A DNA stretch of 64,000 nucleotides from Lingula anatina (taxonomy: Eukaryota; Brachiopoda; Lingulata; Lingulida; Lingulidae), in contig NW_019775718.1 in assembly GCF_001039355.2 (NCBI RefSeq), forward strand, positions 175,641 to 239,640, written 5' to 3'. The notes below the pieces were generated by a model. The model saw nothing but the letters and a program-made list of their open reading frames with translations. It was not told the DNA's origin and made no database searches. Shown piece by piece: positions 25,270 to 38,388 of this stretch (position 1 is its first letter; the number at the start of each line of letters is the position of its first letter). A program made the translations under genes and the position numbers.

Positions 25270-28200
25270 AATGCTCTACGAGGCATCAGTCACGCTCATT
25301 TGTTAACCCTGGGATTCAAACATCCCCATTACAATGTAATCTCTCAATAATTGTCCTCCACAATGTTGTTACTTACCGCGGCAGTGTTCTACTCGGTCCT
25401 CTATTATGATCATGATCATGTAGATCGTCATCGTCACTGTGGACTGGAACCCGTGGCGTCCTTGGAGCTATACTGGAAGAATGTCTGCTGGGGTCTAATA
25501 CCCCTGGGAACAAAAAAAGGAACAAGGTTTTATTAATCCAGTCAGCCTTATTATTCATATCAAACAGCATTAATTTGTCAAAATGAATACAGGTTTAAAA
25601 CAGTAAATAAAATGAAATAAAATGTCCATTTTAGTCAGGAGAGGGAAAAGTTACAATTTAAACTAAACCTAGAGCATGCTGAGAACAAGTGCTGATTAGT
25701 TTGTAATTACTGATTAAATATATTTAGGTTAAACACTAGGAGCAAAACTGACTATAAAGTATTCAAAATAGCATCTATAATCACACTAATGGGTTAAGGC
25801 ACATTTACACACAGGTTGTGGTGACAGTTTTTAATTCAGCCCTTCTTTATGAGCTGCCTGATTAAGCTAAATTCAACATAAGCAGCAAATGTTTTTCTCT
25901 GTTTTCTACTTTTAATTCCTACAACTGAAAACAGCAAAGAACACAGCAAAGAACTAACTTTTGGGGACAAGAGGAGTATACACTTGCTGCTTATGGTGGG
26001 TTTTGTTAAATCTGACAGTCTATAGAGAAGGGCAGTCCCAATTTGTATGAGAACATGCCTTAAAATGCAAACAAGCCTGGATTATAAAGTACTGTAATGA
26101 TAAGCCCATAAAGCTGAAGCATGCAGCAAGGACCTACAATAAATGAACCACAGATACACTCAAAAGCCATAGTCATGGTAAATGAGTGAAATCAAGATAA
26201 ACTTGTTCTAGAAATATTAGTCATAACAGTCTAAATGCAAAAAGTGAATCCGGGAGTTATGCTGAAGAAAAAGTTCTAACAAGCAATTACTATCTAAGAT
26301 GCTACTGATAGTGAACTGTGAATTTTTCATCATCTTTGAATAATTGCTATAGTTTTGTTTTCTAACAACAAAAATTGTACACTAAACTTGCATAAAAAAA
26401 ACAACGACTGTTTTAAAAGTTTTGCCATTGTCTTTAGAGGCATACTGAGGGAGCACTTATGTCAAATCAGTGCTAAACTGACCAAATGCCACCACACAGT
26501 TTCAAACAAAAGAAACCACAGAGTTTGCAAGTCTTGCAAAAGCTTTTTAATCATTGAATTCACCTATGGTGTAATTCAGTTTTACTGCAAACATACAATA
26601 CCAGTTCATAAATGTTTAGCTAGTATATTCTCTTTTTTCCCCTAAAATACTATGTTGCAGATTATTCAATTCCTAAACTTTAGGAAGGAGGAATCCAGTG
26701 AAGTGTTATGTGCTAGGTGTAAAAACGGCAAGAGAGTTAAGTTTTCATAATTATAGGTATTATCATAAAAATCTACAGATTAGGTCATGTGCATCTTAGT
26801 AAAAACTGTGCTCATCAGTTTTCAGTACAGTTATCAACTCACAACACAAATCAAAAATAAGTGTGTAGTTACAACATGGATTAGTGTTGAACAGTTTAAA
26901 AACAAATTTGGACAAAGTATTTGACATCTGGGTAAGGATCACTGCTTCTATTCATGCACATTTACAAGTTTACTTCTTAATCATTGTACTCTACAGTGTA
27001 TAGAACACATAAGGTAAGCAATAAGGCTACATTTACAGGAAAGGTATAAGCCTGCAGTGGAATTGCTCCTATATGTCAGCTCCCATATCAATATTCAGTC
27101 ATTCTGTTGTACAATGTATCAGAGCAAGAACGGGAAATTCTTAAATGTTGTGAAAAAAATTCTTTAAATTGTCTTAAAATCTGAACATAAGAAAAATTTA
27201 ATTTTAAGCAAAAAATATTAATAAGATAAAATAAATATAAAAAATGATAAACAACTAAACAATTAGTAAAAAGTTAGAAAAAAGGCTATCCACTTTTGAT
27301 CTGTTTGATCAAATCTTGTCCACTGATGAGTTATCAACAAAGCAAACCATACTGTAACCAACACAGTATTGAGGTTGCTGTCTGTATGACAACTAAATGC
27401 TCTCATACTGAATATTGAGATGGGAAACTCAGGGAAACATTTTCCAGCACAGCGTGAATACACTTATAGAGAGAGAATACATGTTGAAATGGGTATCTAC
27501 CTAATATGGGATTGTACTCAGCTACTGGAGATGGAGAAGATGGAGGAGACGGCTCTCTCATAACTACAGTTTCTTCCTTCTTGGCTATGACAGGGGGTTG
27601 GGGGTCAGGCTTAAATTCAGGTCTGGCCTCGGGCACAGTTGCCTGGCGTTTGATAGGAGGTATAACTGCAAGAGTCTTTTTCTTGGGTTTTTGAGAAATG
27701 AAAGTATTGGATTTTCGGGACAACTTGGAAGGTTGGTGAGAGACTGGAACCCGAACTAGAGTGGCAGGAGCCGAGGTTGTAACTGCAAATGAATGTGATT
27801 AAAACTAAAAATAAAGTCAGTACGGAACATAAAATATGGACAACTTACGAGAGAAGGTCCCCAAAATAGGACACAAAAATCACAACTGAAGGAAAATAAA
27901 AGCATCTAATTCTTTTAATCGATGAAAATGTAGAATTGAAAGCATGTACCTTTACACTATTTGCTATAAAAATTGAAGTTTGGCTATCCCAAAGCAGTGA
28001 GGCACTAAGCATATAAGGTGTCTCCATGCTCTTTGTACCCTCTCATAACAGTGGCTACAAGATATACCGCACAACTTAACAGATCACTGGATTCTCATTT
28101 TTATTTACATCGGTTTCTTTGAATGCATCTTCCAAAAAGTGTTCTATTTTACAGGTATAACACCTAATACAAACATGCTTTTCTTTTCTTTTCTTTCTAG

Positions 28201-31200
28201 CATACAAATAAGAAACAACAAATGCCTTAAACCTGTACACTACCACTAAGTGAACTAATGTGAGGAAGCATACTGTACAAGTAGCCTTTATGTCACACGT
28301 ACAAGGCATCACACAAATGCTTACAAAAACTGAAGAAAACATTAAGCCCAGTCATTGCATATAGCGATGAAATTACTAACCCATAAATAAGTTCCGTCTC
28401 CTTTCAGCCAATAAAGTATCTACTGCAGATACCATGAATGCAAATGAATTAAATATATTCAAAATATGTACCAGCGTGTACATGGAATAATGAAATATAT
28501 GATGAAGGAATGATACTGGCTTTCAGTAATAAAAGTAATTATTGTAATATACACAATATGGAGAAAATCTGGCAGAAAATACCATGTCTTATTTCAGACG
28601 GAACCAATTTCAGATGGAACCAGGACTATTTTGCTATGTCTATATGCTGTGAAAATGACAATGATAAAAAAATACATTCTCATCCAATAAACAGATATCA
28701 AACTCGTTCCATTTCAATAAATGTAAGCAAATGATATATTTCATTTTTTAATATTAACCCTGACATAAACTTGAGTTAAATTTTGCCAATCATTCACTAG
28801 TAAATCACAACATTCATTTGAGAGTGCAATGCGACTACAGTTATTGAGTAGCATTCAGTGAAGTTATATGTCTAAAGCCAGTTACATCAGCACAACATCT
28901 AAATTAGCAACAATGGCCAGACAGTAGTTCCAGTATATAGTATACAATATTTACATCTCTAATATTCAATCCACTTAGTACAGGGATCCTTCATAGACAG
29001 GGAGCATATACATGATTAATAATATGGGGCATAGGATAAATGAATATATAATAAAACATTTCTATATCAGTAATACACATACAACAATGCTGATCATGAT
29101 ACCGGGTACATGTGTCAAGCATTCAATGCAGTGTCTGCTACACATCTATGCAGAAATAAAAAACTTACTCATTGCTTCATCTGGAGGCATGGGGCGTCTT
29201 GGACTCACTGAGGCATGTTGACTGAAATAAATTTTATCAGTACATGATATTGTGTAAATCGATAATTGCATTTTGATCTATAAAAATAATAAAACAAAAC
29301 TACTGGTTATACTGGCAAATTTAACATTGATCTAGAATGTGGCAACCAATTAAAATAAATTGAAAGCAATCTAGATATAAATCACACTAAATAATTTTTT
29401 TCATTATTTCCGATACTTACGCAGGTAACTTGATTCCTCTACCATGGTATAGATCCCTGGCATTGGCTGGCAAAACTATACTTTTTAGCCTGTTTAATTC
29501 ATCTGTTATGCTTTCTCTGAATACGTGAAAAAATAGTCATAAAATACTGAGATGTTATTTCAATGTCACTGTTGCTACACACCAAATTTTTAAACAAAAA
29601 CAATCAGTTATGAAATTCAAACAGGTGAATGTAAGGTTTTAAATGAGAGAACAAACAACTCTAATAAAACCCTTTAATCATTTGCCTAAGCCAGAGGCTT
29701 TGAACAAAAACTTTCTTTAAATAAGCATGTTTATCTAATCATGACCTTGTATATCTCAGGGCACCTGTCGTTCAATACTACTCTAACAATACCTGAAAAT
29801 TACTTTCTAAACAGAATGTACTTAAAAGGATACAACTCTGCCCAGATATACAGTTACAACAATAACACAGTCAGTGCACGGTTTGTTTTTTAAATATATT
29901 ATATCATGTGTATCTTTAGCATTCTGAACTTACCTTTCATTGAATTCTGCTCTTTTTCCACCCATAAGTAAATCTAGAGGAGCTCTGTGTGGTAGAACTT
30001 CTCTTTTTCTTTTTAACCCCCTCATAGATTCGACATAATCTTTTTCTGCCTGGTGTCGCTCTCGTTGTGACTCCCTACTACAAAAACAAAGACAAAACAA
30101 ATATTAATTGTTCTAACATCTACAAAATCTTATGCTATATATAATTCATACCTACTGGTATTCATGTATATCAGTCACTCTACATTAAATACATATCTTA
30201 TTCACTATATCTGCATTTATCAAGTCAACATATTACGACGAAAAAAACATGTCTACAAACCTTTGACAAAGCTACACAAAATGAACTCCCATGGAGTGCA
30301 TGCTTCAACACAATCAGTTTATTACAAAAAAACTGCCTTTTTTTAGCAGCAATAATTGCAACCTGCCACGCTCTTGAACCACTTACTTAAGATTGTACTG
30401 CTGCCGGATTTTGTTAAAGTTGTATGTGTTCTTGGTCACTTGCAGATTGGGAGTTTGCACATAGGACAAAATGGGCAGTGGTCTAGAGGGCAAAAGAGAA
30501 AGAAATGAAGCCATGGGATAAGCTACATGCTAAACTACTACCCAGACAATCAAACCAGTATTCCTCATGAAATTAAGTGAAAATGTTAGGTGCAGTACAT
30601 TTTGACAAGAGGAAAGATTTTTTCAAGTGCTGAAGGTTAAAGATATGAGCAAAGTATGAAAGAAAAAGTCCCCCAGGTAAAGAAGCAATCAGATTCTGTC
30701 AAATAAAATATCAATTTTTTTTGCTAATGAAATAAATAAATTTCTAAAGATCTGATTTTAATTTTTTATTTGAAATTTTTCAAAAGAAGTTCATATTGAC
30801 ATACTGTGATACATGATTATTCAGTTACCAAATTGCTCAGATGTAAAATATAGGGTAAGTAAAGTTTGAAAAAGAATTTTTTTTGGGGGGGGGGGAGTTT
30901 AAATGAAATAAAATTATACAGTTCACTACAGTGATAAGGAAAAAGTGTAAAGAATCTTATAAAAGAAATTAGAATACTAATGCTACAAAGCCACACCAAT
31001 GCTGCAAGTGCCACTGTATGATTTTTCACAATATGCAGTTATCGTGATGTGTGCAATGACTACAGGCTACATATGACTATGCAGTTATTACTAAGTGCGA
31101 CTGAAGCATTCACTCAATGTGCAATAATCTAGGTTATGTGCAGTCATCTTAAATAAAATCAAATGTGCACATCTACATCTAGAAAAACATGGCCAAAATC

Positions 31201-34200
31201 AAAATATGCCCCCAAACCCCAGTAAATGTTCATAAAACTTGTAGGGTAATCAACTTTTTAAAAAAAGTCCCTCCCGAGAAGTCAAAAATATTCTAGAACA
31301 ATATATATAAGCTGAAGAAAATCAATTCATGTGCATCCATTTAAAGTGCTATTCTTCCAAAACACTACTTAAAGTAGCTTAATCACTTGACCTGTTTATT
31401 TCAAAACAGACTAAAACAGAGATGTAACTAGGCGAATAAGCCACAGGATTAATATGGACAGCTTACAAATCACTTCACATAATTGGAGATCTCAGGTAAA
31501 AAAAGACCACATTATCTTATCAGCATATCCAATACAGTGACTTCTTTATCATTTATCACTCAATAAAGCCAAAATATCCCAACATAATCTCCAAACAAAC
31601 ATAACAAATTAAAGTCATATTAAATCAATACAGTCAAAGACAAAATGCACACACAAACCACAGTTACCCCGGCATTTTTTGTTTGTGTACACGTTTCTTT
31701 GCTGTTATAAAAAAGCCAGATCTGTGTGCATGATGAAAAAAGTCATTTGGATCATTGGCTTGATACAAAGTCAAAAATATAATGTTAAAATTGGATACAA
31801 TGTTGCTGTGCTACATTAAATATACCACACTGTGTTATAGGAGTGTTTGATACAATATAACAACTTCTATAGTTACATTTTATACTAATGTTGGGTTCAA
31901 TATATCACAATAAACTATTAAGCTGTGCCGTGCCTTATATTGAAGTTATAAAAGCAAATACTTATCAATTATCTAAGTAGCACTACATTTATCACATGCA
32001 ATAAAATAAATTTAATAAAAACTAGTGACAAAAATTAAAAACACTTGAACAATTAATAAATAAAACACTGATCACAAGTTTCCATACATTAATCTACATA
32101 TTTATTTACAAACTAAATAGAAACTAAAAAGAAATATTTATCCAAATAGAAAAGTACATCTACTCACGGTTGCACTGGAGGATTCTTGTCTGATTCAACA
32201 TCCCACTGGAAAGTAGAAAATGATCTTTTTCACAACTATTTCTGTTTGATTTTTTTAGAGAATGCATTACTTTTTACCTTTTGTGGCATTTTCAGTTAAT
32301 AATTTTCGGGAATGACTTTCCTCATATACTTTGCTACCCAAGGCACTGACAGATAAACAAAGAAAATACAGCAATACTTGTACCCTTTCAAATGTTTGTT
32401 TTACAAAAAAAAAAAAAAAAAAAAAAAGAAAAAAGAAAAGAAAACAAACAAAATACATCATATGCCCATGAAACCAAACATCAAATGACACTATTCATGA
32501 TGTCCTATTTTAAATCAAAAGATGATTCAATTAAAATTTAGCAATTTTTTTCAAAGGTTGCTGTGGTATGTGCTCTACCAAGCATGTGGATCTACCACTT
32601 ACAAATAGGTATAATTGCTATTATTTTAATCGTAACAATCTCTTTATATAAGGGTTTCTAATGTTCTTTTAAAGTTTTCTGTTTTGTCTTGTTTTAAAGG
32701 TGGTCGATTTTGTACTATTCATATCTCCATTAGGATGTGTCACTCAACTGGTAATGGAATTAACTATAGGAAAAAATTGAGGTTGGTAAATAACGAGAAA
32801 AACAGACTGGATATTTTCTCATTATGTCCAATTGGCATGCCTTGGGGTAAATATAAATGCTTCCATTATTAATGCATTAGTCATGAAACTCATCTGGAAA
32901 ACATGTTAGAGTCAATGTTAATGATTTTCTTCAATTATTCCTACAATAGTTTGCAACCGTTGTCAATTACAAATTGCTCATTTCACACATCAAGTTTCAC
33001 AGTCACAGAAAGCCACATGCCTATAACCAGGCCAGTTGGGGAAAAAATCAATCACACTGTGTCGCATGCATTTTTTATTATCATATCTCATGCAATATGT
33101 TAAAACACCACAAAAAATCAATTCACTTTAATTTGTATTGATAAACTTTCAAGTATACACCTCCACCCTGTTTTGCAACTGTCAGTAACCAAACTCCATC
33201 TACTTACTTTTCCAATACCAAACATTGGCGACTCTCTCTGGCAACACAAGTCATTTAACATTAATTTATCTCATGGATTTCAAATCACTTTGATTTGAAA
33301 ATCAGTATATATCTATTGAAATTAAAACTTTTGAAAAGAAAAATCTGGCACTTTGACAATGCTAAAAAATCTAATTTGATAAACTACAGATTTTAAAAGA
33401 TCACATTATTATTATTATTATGAAGAAAATCAAATGTAGCAACTTTTCACATTAAAATATATTTCTGTCAAAAATTTTGACAAGCAAAATGCTTAATACC
33501 GACTCCCCCTTCACTCCATACCCACTTTCAAATTTTCAAAATTTTCAGAAATATATGTGGGATTGGAAAACAAAAGAGGTTATGAAATTTTTCTAAAATC
33601 TGTGTAAAAATACATACCTGGTATCTTTCTGTATGAATGATTACTTCTTTCTGTCTTGTCATAGCCACTTCTTTACCACCAAAGGTATCTTGGTGACGTT
33701 TAGGAATGGACACTTTCTTCAACATCGTGGAAGATCTACCAAAATAAAATATAAGCTTAAGACTCAAACAGTACTGCTATTAATTTCACACATTATGAAA
33801 AATGAATCCTTTACAAAAAGACAGTAAAGGACCTAAATCAATGAAAAACTAACATGCTTTTGCAGCACTAAAAAGGCAAAAATACAAATAGGTAATAAAA
33901 ATCATTTAACTTCATAAAGTAGTTCTCTAATATACACATCAACTTAACTTATTTTCACACTTCAATAAGACTACCAAATCACTTGTGATTGGGTCTTTCA
34001 ATTTAATTCTATTAACTCATTCAAACTTGATAGAAGAATGTATAAACACTTAAAGACTCTGTAAATTTACTTATGCAGATCGCATCTCAGGTCTGTGTGT
34101 TAATGCCTCTTCTACTACAAAGGATCACTATTCTCACAAAACTAATATTTATCCTTACTATAAGCTGCAACTACTAGATAGAAGGCATGGTGAAAATAGT

Positions 34201-35927
34201 AGTACAGTTATGACTGACATTTTAAGGGTCGACTATGTATGTGTCCCATGTCTGTGTCATGATGTGTCTTAGAGAGTGAATTCCATTAAGTATTTCATTA
34301 TCATATTCACATTGTGGAGATCTCACAAACAGAAACCAAATGTTTGCCTTAATTGGCAAAAGACACTCTAGATTTGACAATACTTCTTCAATTTCAATTA
34401 TCCCAACCTCGATGGCACTAAAGCAAGTTTATAATATTCAATTTATGCAAGTCCATTTAATTTTGGAAAATGGATGTAGAATGACTTTCCTCCCAGTTTC
34501 AGAGATCTGTAAAAAACCAGGGTGGCAAATGCATGTAAATACAAACATTAATTTTCAAATGTTCTGATTAAGATCGCTTGATTGGCATTTCTTTTTCTTC
34601 ATATCAAATCTGAGGTTTTATTCTGGTTGTTGTAAGACACAAAAACATTTTACTTACTTGAAATATTGAGGCTGATATGGCAGTGGCTCTGTATTAAATT
34701 CCTTTGGTCGATTGTCTTCAAACCTTGACTTGGCGTGCATATTAGGGGAAGTGTGGACCTTTAAAATAAAATATGCCAATAGTATATACCTAGAATATTC
34801 ACAGGACTTAACTATATGGTAAATAGTAAGTTACTATCCTTAAAACAAATGAAATAAGATCTGGGCAACAGTACATAAAAAACTAGATTACGTTAAAACC
34901 ACTTTGTTTTGCATTAACTGTAATCAAATGAGTTAATTGGAGCCTGGTACAGCATCTAGATTGAAACATTAAATAAAAAAGTATTTTATTTGTATAGTAA
35001 TACAACCCAAGAATGAAATTACAACAAGCTTATGACTATGGACATATATATTGATCTATTTACAGGTACTTGAAGACAGCTGGCAGAAGTCACACAGGGC
35101 AACAAATAATCAAGGTGTCAATTGGTGTCACAGAGAATTACACAGGTTGATTATAACTGTATTGATCTCATCACATAAGGCTTATGTAAAAAATCATGAA
35201 CTGAGATTGATTGAAGAATTAGCTTTTGTTATGAAGTTATCCACACAACTTCATCTAATAAATGATTTACTATAATATTGAACTAAATATAACGAGTAAT
35301 ACCAATTAATATATTCAGTGGGAGGGTAGGGGTTAGAACTGAGATATTGACTGACACATTCACCCATACATTCATAAAAAAGTTTTACTGACTGAATATA
35401 AGGATAATATAATAATATAATGGACAAAAAAATTTTAAACATAGTAAATATAATTTTTCATGTCAATATGTGAAAATTTTATAGATTCAATATCTAAACG
35501 TCTCCGTGAAAACTAGCACGAAAATTCATGCGTTAGCACTCCAATTGACGATTCTGATCTGTACTTACTGTGTGTGTGTGAATTTTCGTGCTACGTGAAA
35601 GCATTAAAAACATTTGTTTCTGGACATTGTTTATCAGTTTACGCAACTTTACATCAACTTTACATGGCTTTTTAAGGATTCCAACAAATCGCAAGCACCA
35701 ACCTTTGTGGGTCTGGCCTGAACCCTCCTTGCACTGAGCTCGTCTGCGTCCCGGGGGACTAAAGGGGGGAGGTTGGGGATGTCAATCTGCTTAAAGTCCC
35801 GGGTAGGTGATAAACTGTTCCCACTACCAGAGCCTCCCGACCCTGCGGATTTAGCCTTAGGCAACGTTGGCAACTGTCGAATTGCTCTTTCGTCTGACAC
35901 AGGATTAACCGTAGACATGGTCAACAT
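22205..35927 (-). CDS. Disordered EF-hand protein, 637 residues, unrecognised family
   Basis: Sixteen minus-strand exons join in frame: 35927-35703, 34758-34658, 33735-33618, 32205-32168, 30482-30387, 30077-29934, 29516-29421, 29221-29169, 27782-27501, 25503-25377, 24245-24113, 23821-23736, 23521-23446, 23285-23197, 23038-22969, 22384-22205. The N-terminal 470 residues are largely disordered, rich in Pro, Ser and Lys, with a basic helix around RESQRERHQAEKDYVE. Residues 495-506 are a textbook EF-hand loop (DTDNDGHLKYNE), split by an intron; 585-596 (DRNEKGKVSIES) is a degenerate one lacking the final Glu; a further helical pair between them looks non-binding. The start is the first ATG (MLTMSTVN); a second ATG three codons later (35918) is equally possible. 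Calcium binding is well supported; a cytoskeletal or ciliary role is only a guess. I do not recognise the orthologue. Confidence 0.87.
25214..25266. repeat. (GA)n microsatellite
   Basis: About 53 bases of uninterrupted GA dinucleotide repeat in the intron between exons 25503-25377 and 24245-24113 of the EF-hand gene. Confidence 0.97.
30074..30077 (-). promoter_or_regulatory. NAGNAG tandem splice acceptor
   Basis: On the minus strand exon 6 of the EF-hand gene begins after TAGTAG. Use of the first AG (exon from 30077) gives Asn-Arg before ESQRER; the second (from 30074) gives Lys. Both keep the frame, so a one-residue length variant is possible. Confidence 0.65.
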
Positions 35928-38388
35928 TTTCGGCACCAGCTCGCATCTTCCTCTCAACTACCGTGGAAACTCTGGGCGGCAGAAAACTACATGAATCGCC
36001 ATTCAGCGACCACGAATTCGTTTTGGGTGAAGTTCCAAACTCGGTCTAAGTTTTGCGGTTGTGGGTCCCTTAAAACTCCAGAGCTCGTTAAATGAACATT
36101 TTCCAATGAAAAACGTATCGTTTCAACAATACTCGAGTACTTAACTCCCTTGAACTGTTGATAAAAATCTAATAAATCTTTGACCACGCTTTTTATCCCG
36201 TTTTCAGCTGGTCGGGGTTGCTTCCTTGGCAATAGTAAATTATTACAGGGCGCATGCGCTTTACAAAATAAACAAACGACAGAATGCCCTTTTGATAACC
36301 GCAAACAGTGATATGAGCCCGGTTGCCAACCAAGATCAAGAACATTATTGATCTGTGACCAAGCGTAAGCTGGCTGAGATTAATTTCTTTAGGTCGGCGT
36401 TGTGAATGCATTGAATGCGGCTGGGTTTAGAGGAACGTGACCTCTAAGAAATAATAATATTATGTAGTAAAAAGACCAGCTGAACGGTGCATATGATATT
36501 AACTTATTTAATTGATGTGTGTATGCTATTTCAATAAATTTAATCAGTCTGTTTAAATTATGCGCTTGTTTTTGTTCATATCCGTCAGTGTCTATTCAGT
36601 CCATTTTTTTTCTTTCAGCCGCAACCATCCGTCCACCAAGTTTGTCTTTAACGTCAAGGCGTCAATAACAAAACTTGTTTAATCTGTAGCTACGATCTCC
36701 AACTAAATCGTACCAAGAAATTATAGCAGCGGTATCAAATATCAAATTCACCTCGGCTTATAAAAGATTTGCATTCAGTATTACTCCTACTTGCGTCAAT
36801 ATCTCTTTTTTTAACACGCACCTATGGTTCAACAAAAGATTGGTTTATATCGAGTGGATGGATTTTAGTAATTCTTTTATCCACCTTTTTAGTTAAATGC
36901 ACTGTAACTTACGATACTCAAAGGTTATTCTTTCCCAGCTGATACTAAAAGGAACGTTATCGAATATATCAATTTTTGGTGATCCATTTTCAAAATTCTT
37001 TTAAACACAAACGCAGAACAAACTGCGTAAATAATGATGAACAGCAAATTACACTGTAAGTCCTTGTATCTGCACAAATGCAGGCGGTATGCCTATCTCT
37101 TTAAACTACCAGGTACAAACGTAGATGTAGATCCGCCTATCTGATAATTTGTTGACCTTGATTTTTAAATTTTTTTATTATTTTTTTTCCACTGGCGCAT
37201 AACGATGATCAAGAAAACATGAGTTGTGGGATTTCGCATTGATAAATTGAAAAAATAGCAATTCCAAGAGCAGCAAGAATTTATCCTTCAAGAAGAACTG
37301 AAGATCAAATTTTCGTTCTGTAGCACTCGTATCCTACTCTTTTGGGCTGCTTTTAATGTTATTCAGTGTTATTATTACCGTTGATGTAGGTTCACTGCAC
37401 ATTGAATACAAGAACCAGCATAAGGTACAGACTTTGTAGAACCTGTCGCTGACATTGGTTATTTCCCACAAGTCAGATGAAGAAAAAGATTAGACTTGAA
37501 GATCTAGACCTGCTTGTTGGCTGGGCCGCAGGATATAAAAACGAAAAATGGGAATGTTCGGAAATGTTATAGATTAAAAACCCAAGCCCAAAGTTCATGA
37601 CAGTATGTTAATTTTAATTTAAAAAATACCCTATAGGCCCTATAAGATGTCGTAGAGGATCATTAAAAAAGGAATGGGTGTATTTGTCTTTGGCAATAAG
37701 GTAATTTAGGTCACGGAGGTAGGGAAGAGAAGTGTTTTTTGCGCTCATTGCATCACCACAAGTCTGAGAAGCCTTTGCCATTACTACTGGTCTGGTTAGA
37801 TTGTAGTAGCTGTGCCTGATTGTTGTAGCATACCAAGAAACGCGACAATTTACACAGCAAAATGTTAAAATTAGTTCATTTAGTCATAGAAGTAGAGATT
37901 TAGTAGACACAGCTAATTGGCCAAGATTAAGATTATGATTTAAAAGTGAAACAAATAAATACGAGCTTGACTTTATAAACAAATCAGCTAATTTTTGAAA
38001 TGGTAATAAAGTCTAGACTAGGATATGTCTACTGTAGGCCTATATGCCTATAATACAAAAAAACTGATTTGCGTTTCTTTTCAGAGTAAAACAAGAGCAC
38101 AAAAAAGACAAAAAAAGGCGAAAACGAGCTAAAAGACGCAATAAAAGCACAGTTTTAAACGAGATAGTATTTTCTGTTTCGGTGTGGACAGCACGACCAC
38201 ACTATTCAATGTGGTAGATTTTGATGGCACATACGAGCCTCCGTACATCCTCACTGACTCCATCTTTTTTACAAAATAACTGGGTAGCTCTGCATGTAAG
38301 GTGAAGGTTACTGCTGCGACGACGACCGCGACGAGCGATACCGTTTTGGAGAAGTTTACTTTAGTACGTGAGCAACTGAGCTGTCAAA
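35928..38388. other. Divergent intergenic region between EF-hand gene and YJU2
   Basis: About 2.4 kb separating the starts of two divergently transcribed genes. The EF-hand gene's 5' UTR and promoter occupy the left part, including the NRF1-type site at 36250. The YJU2 5' UTR is at the right, with a CpG-containing stretch near 38310-38345. No conserved ORF with an ATG found between. Confidence 0.7.
36250..36259. promoter_or_regulatory. Perfect NRF1-type palindrome
   Basis: GCGCATGCGC, the core binding site of the animal transcription factor NRF1, stands about 320 bases upstream of the EF-hand gene's ATG in otherwise AT-rich DNA. NRF1 sites usually lie close to transcription starts, so this probably marks the promoter. 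Confidence 0.65.

Noticed and set aside
22205-35927. Naming the EF-hand gene after a specific human uncharacterised gene
   Set aside because: Only the EF-hand character could be compared from memory; the rest gave no sure match, so no symbol is given.
35987-36304. 105-codon open frame upstream of the EF-hand gene, same strand
   Set aside because: It has no ATG near its start, ends before the gene's ATG and shows no splice link; it is best taken as 5' leader sequence.
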